Of a stretch of DNA of 64,000 nt, positions 62,074 to 64,000 are shown piece after piece. Positions within the stretch are counted from its first letter, which is position 1, and each line of letters opens with the position of its first letter. This stretch comes from Osmia lignaria lignaria (taxonomy: Eukaryota; Arthropoda; Insecta; Hymenoptera; Megachilidae), in NCBI RefSeq assembly GCF_051020975.1, contig NC_135040.1, positions 3,093,501-3,157,500 on the forward strand, in the 5' to 3' direction. Position numbers and translations under genes: made by a program. Under the pieces are notes generated by a model. It was not told where the DNA came from. It was given only the letters and a program-made list of their open reading frames with translations, and did no database searches.

Positions 62074-63066
62074 TATTAATTTCGCTCGTATGATACAGAC
62101 AGGGAAAAAGTAAAATATTCACAAGGGAGACGCGGGGAGTTAATAATTCGAACGGAAGAAAATAAAGTAAGAAGGAAACTCAAGGACACGAATCACACAC
62201 CAGTGCTTGAATAACGCGACACACTTGCAGAGTGGTGTGCAACAGTGTGGCGAGAATTCGCGATAATAGCGAGCTAGCTGCCGGCTACTAAGCCGCGCTA
62301 TGTACGGGTATCTGCGATCGTCCTCGCATTTTTCACCATCTTAGCAAAGCGTGTTGCATCAGTTAAGGAGATCTAGACGCGTTCAACCTTCTGCACCGCG
62401 AGCGACCTTCGAGTCGAATTACCCATTCGGAGCGGCCGCGAGCTGTTCGGCGCGTAATCCAGCTCGATATCGATTAATTGTAGCTTCGATCGAGCGAGAA
62501 ACACCGCCGGGCCTCGATCGAACGTCGATTTTCGAAAGGTTTCCATCGAATCTTAAACCCCCCTCCAACTTCTCCTATACGGAACTTTGCGGAAATTGAA
62601 AATCACGTTCCGTCGAGAATTTTTCGCGACTAAGGAAAAATAATGGATTCTCCGTAACTGGTTAACGCAATGGAGGAAATTCAGTGGCCGGTTATTGTTT
62701 TTCTGCAACGGGCACCGTTCTCCGACAAGGCTATTTCTGCCTCCTCGTATTTCAACTCGAAACCGGACTCGTGGCACTAATGAATCGCGGCTCTCTTGGT
62801 ATTGCATAAGCCTATCTTTTTCTTGCGTTTTATACGTCCATCGATTCTTGTACTCGCGCCCGCGCCAGTGTAATTTGTAATTATTGTCCGCGACGAGCCG
62901 CCTTTGCGAGAGATTTCGATCCTCCTTGGATCATCAATCTTCCCCACCGTTCCTCCTCCTTATCGTTGAAAAATTGTGAAATTTTTTTAATTCTCAATCG
63001 GTTTTCATTAAAAAATTCTTGATTTTATCTAACAACTCGATGAATAATATTATGGTAAATGTGTGC
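62074..63066. other. Gene-free stretch
   Basis: CpG-rich from 62230 to 62530, otherwise unique. Frames at 62351-62599 (+) and 62553-62807 (-) have no domain. Confidence 0.45.
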
Positions 63067-63069
63067 AAT

Positions 63070-63688
63070 TAGGGCCTCAACGAGAAATCAATTGAAAAGA
63101 AGTAAATTCTATGTATTTTTGCCCCCCGAATCTAAAACTGTTGATAAAATTTGTGGGTCGCTTGTATTTACTAAGATATTCTGGTAAATACTAACATAAA
63201 ATCATTATTTTCAAAAGTTAATGACTTTGTGGGGTAAACGATACTTTTAAAGCGCGTCGCTAACCTACATAGGTTAGGTTAGGTTATCAGAAAAAATATA
63301 ACTTACCTTACGGCGAAAACTTGACCAGTCAACAATAGTCTCCTAGCTCGGTTCTAATTCCTGTTCATAGAATGCAGCGCGGAGGACGCATCATGAGAAA
63401 ATATCCAATATAAAACTAGCAATCGTCGTGATATCAAGATTAGAATCGGCGTACCACTTTTAATACTTCATTTAAATTCACACTTTGAAATTATTCTTTC
63501 CAAGGAGACTATTGTTGACTGGTCAAGTTTTTCCTGTGAGGTAAGTTATATTTCTTCTGATAACCTAACCTAACCTATGTATCTTAAAAAATACAAGCGA
63601 CCACGAAATTTTATCAACAGTGTTGGATTCGAGCGGCAAAAATACATAGAATTTACCTCTTTTCAATTGATTTTTCATTAGGGCCCTA
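63070..63688. mobile_element. Foldback MITE with TTAGG tracts and AATTAGGGCC ends
   Basis: Arms of about 250 bp: AAATCAATTGAAAAGA, AAATTCTATGTATTTTTGCC, GTTGATAAAATTT, GGTTAGGTTAGGTTATCAGA and ACTTGACCAGTCAACAATAG on the left are inverted on the right. Flanks AATT/AATT allow either a TA or a longer TSD; not resolved. Non-coding. Confidence 0.85.
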
Positions 63689-64000
63689 ATTGTAGACGTT
63701 TACCAAAATTATTGCCGAGTTTCAAGAGTTTTCAATTAATTCTCGCTTCCGCCCAGAGAAACTGAATTTTCGGCTATAGCGAACGCGTAAATCGCTGCGT
63801 GGAAGATATCGGTGATAAATGTTAAATTTAACCGTCACTTTCGACACGGAATGCGGCGAGAATTGGCTTGACCTACAGAGCACTCTGTTTCATATTTATC
63901 GGCAACGTACCATAAATGATCGCCGAGAAATGCGCGCTATTTAGCTCGTTCTGTTCGAGCCTTCCGACGCGAATACCATTGAAGAGGAGTACCATTTTCA
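63689..64000. other. Right edge, unique sequence
   Basis: No gene or repeat seen up to the window end. Confidence 0.5.

Overview
The window is insect nuclear DNA, most probably from a hymenopteran (ant, bee or wasp). The signs are short GT-AG introns, an AT-rich but CpG-rich composition, many TTAGG-type repeat tracts, and a dense load of small DNA-transposon derivatives of the hAT, Tc1/mariner, PIF/Harbinger-like and piggyBac-like kinds. The species call is inference; nothing here names it.

Genes lie only in the left 14 kb, both on the minus strand. At the left edge (1-2422) is the 5' end of a large axonemal dynein heavy chain gene, DNAH10-like by the order of its N-terminal tail motifs. Eight short exons can be chained before the window cuts it off. 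About 0.6 kb upstream of its start codon, 3015-13924 carries a five-exon gene for a secreted 1074-residue protein. It has a signal peptide, one six-cysteine chitin-binding type-2 (CBM14, peritrophin-A) domain split over two exons, and a very long Ser/Thr/Glu-rich tail coded by one 2.9-kb last exon. This is the layout of a cuticular protein analogous to peritrophins (CPAP1 type). I rebuilt its exons from splice sites and phases, and all four junctions keep frame. The two genes have no obvious shared job: sperm or sensory cilia motility against cuticle or apical matrix.

From about 14 kb to the right edge (50 kb) I find no convincing host coding exon. The region is intergenic or a very long intron of an unseen gene, filled with repeats. 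Many are palindromic (foldback) MITEs whose ends and target-site duplications (TSDs) can be read directly: a hAT-type element with an 8-bp TSD at 26178-27242; a 221-bp hAT MITE at 19761-19981 nested in a larger foldback; a hAT remnant at 57241-58013 with a mariner-type element nested in it; a Harbinger-like MITE nested in a Tc1-like MITE at 12 kb; a TTAA-flanked element at 59 kb; and a three-copy MITE family (8.3, 36.4 and 48.5 kb) that carries GCGCATGCGC tandem repeats. Two satellite arrays 12 kb apart (29.9-30.5 and 41.8-42.2 kb) share a monomer core.

The observations most worth following are: a MITE ending 16 nt before a 3' splice site of the chitin-binding gene, so the branch point must be transposon DNA; a two-copy repeat (6.2 and 55.1 kb) holding a near-consensus CTCF motif inside a conserved hairpin; a hAT element that has tandemly multiplied its own end; and telomere-type repeats built into foldback arms.
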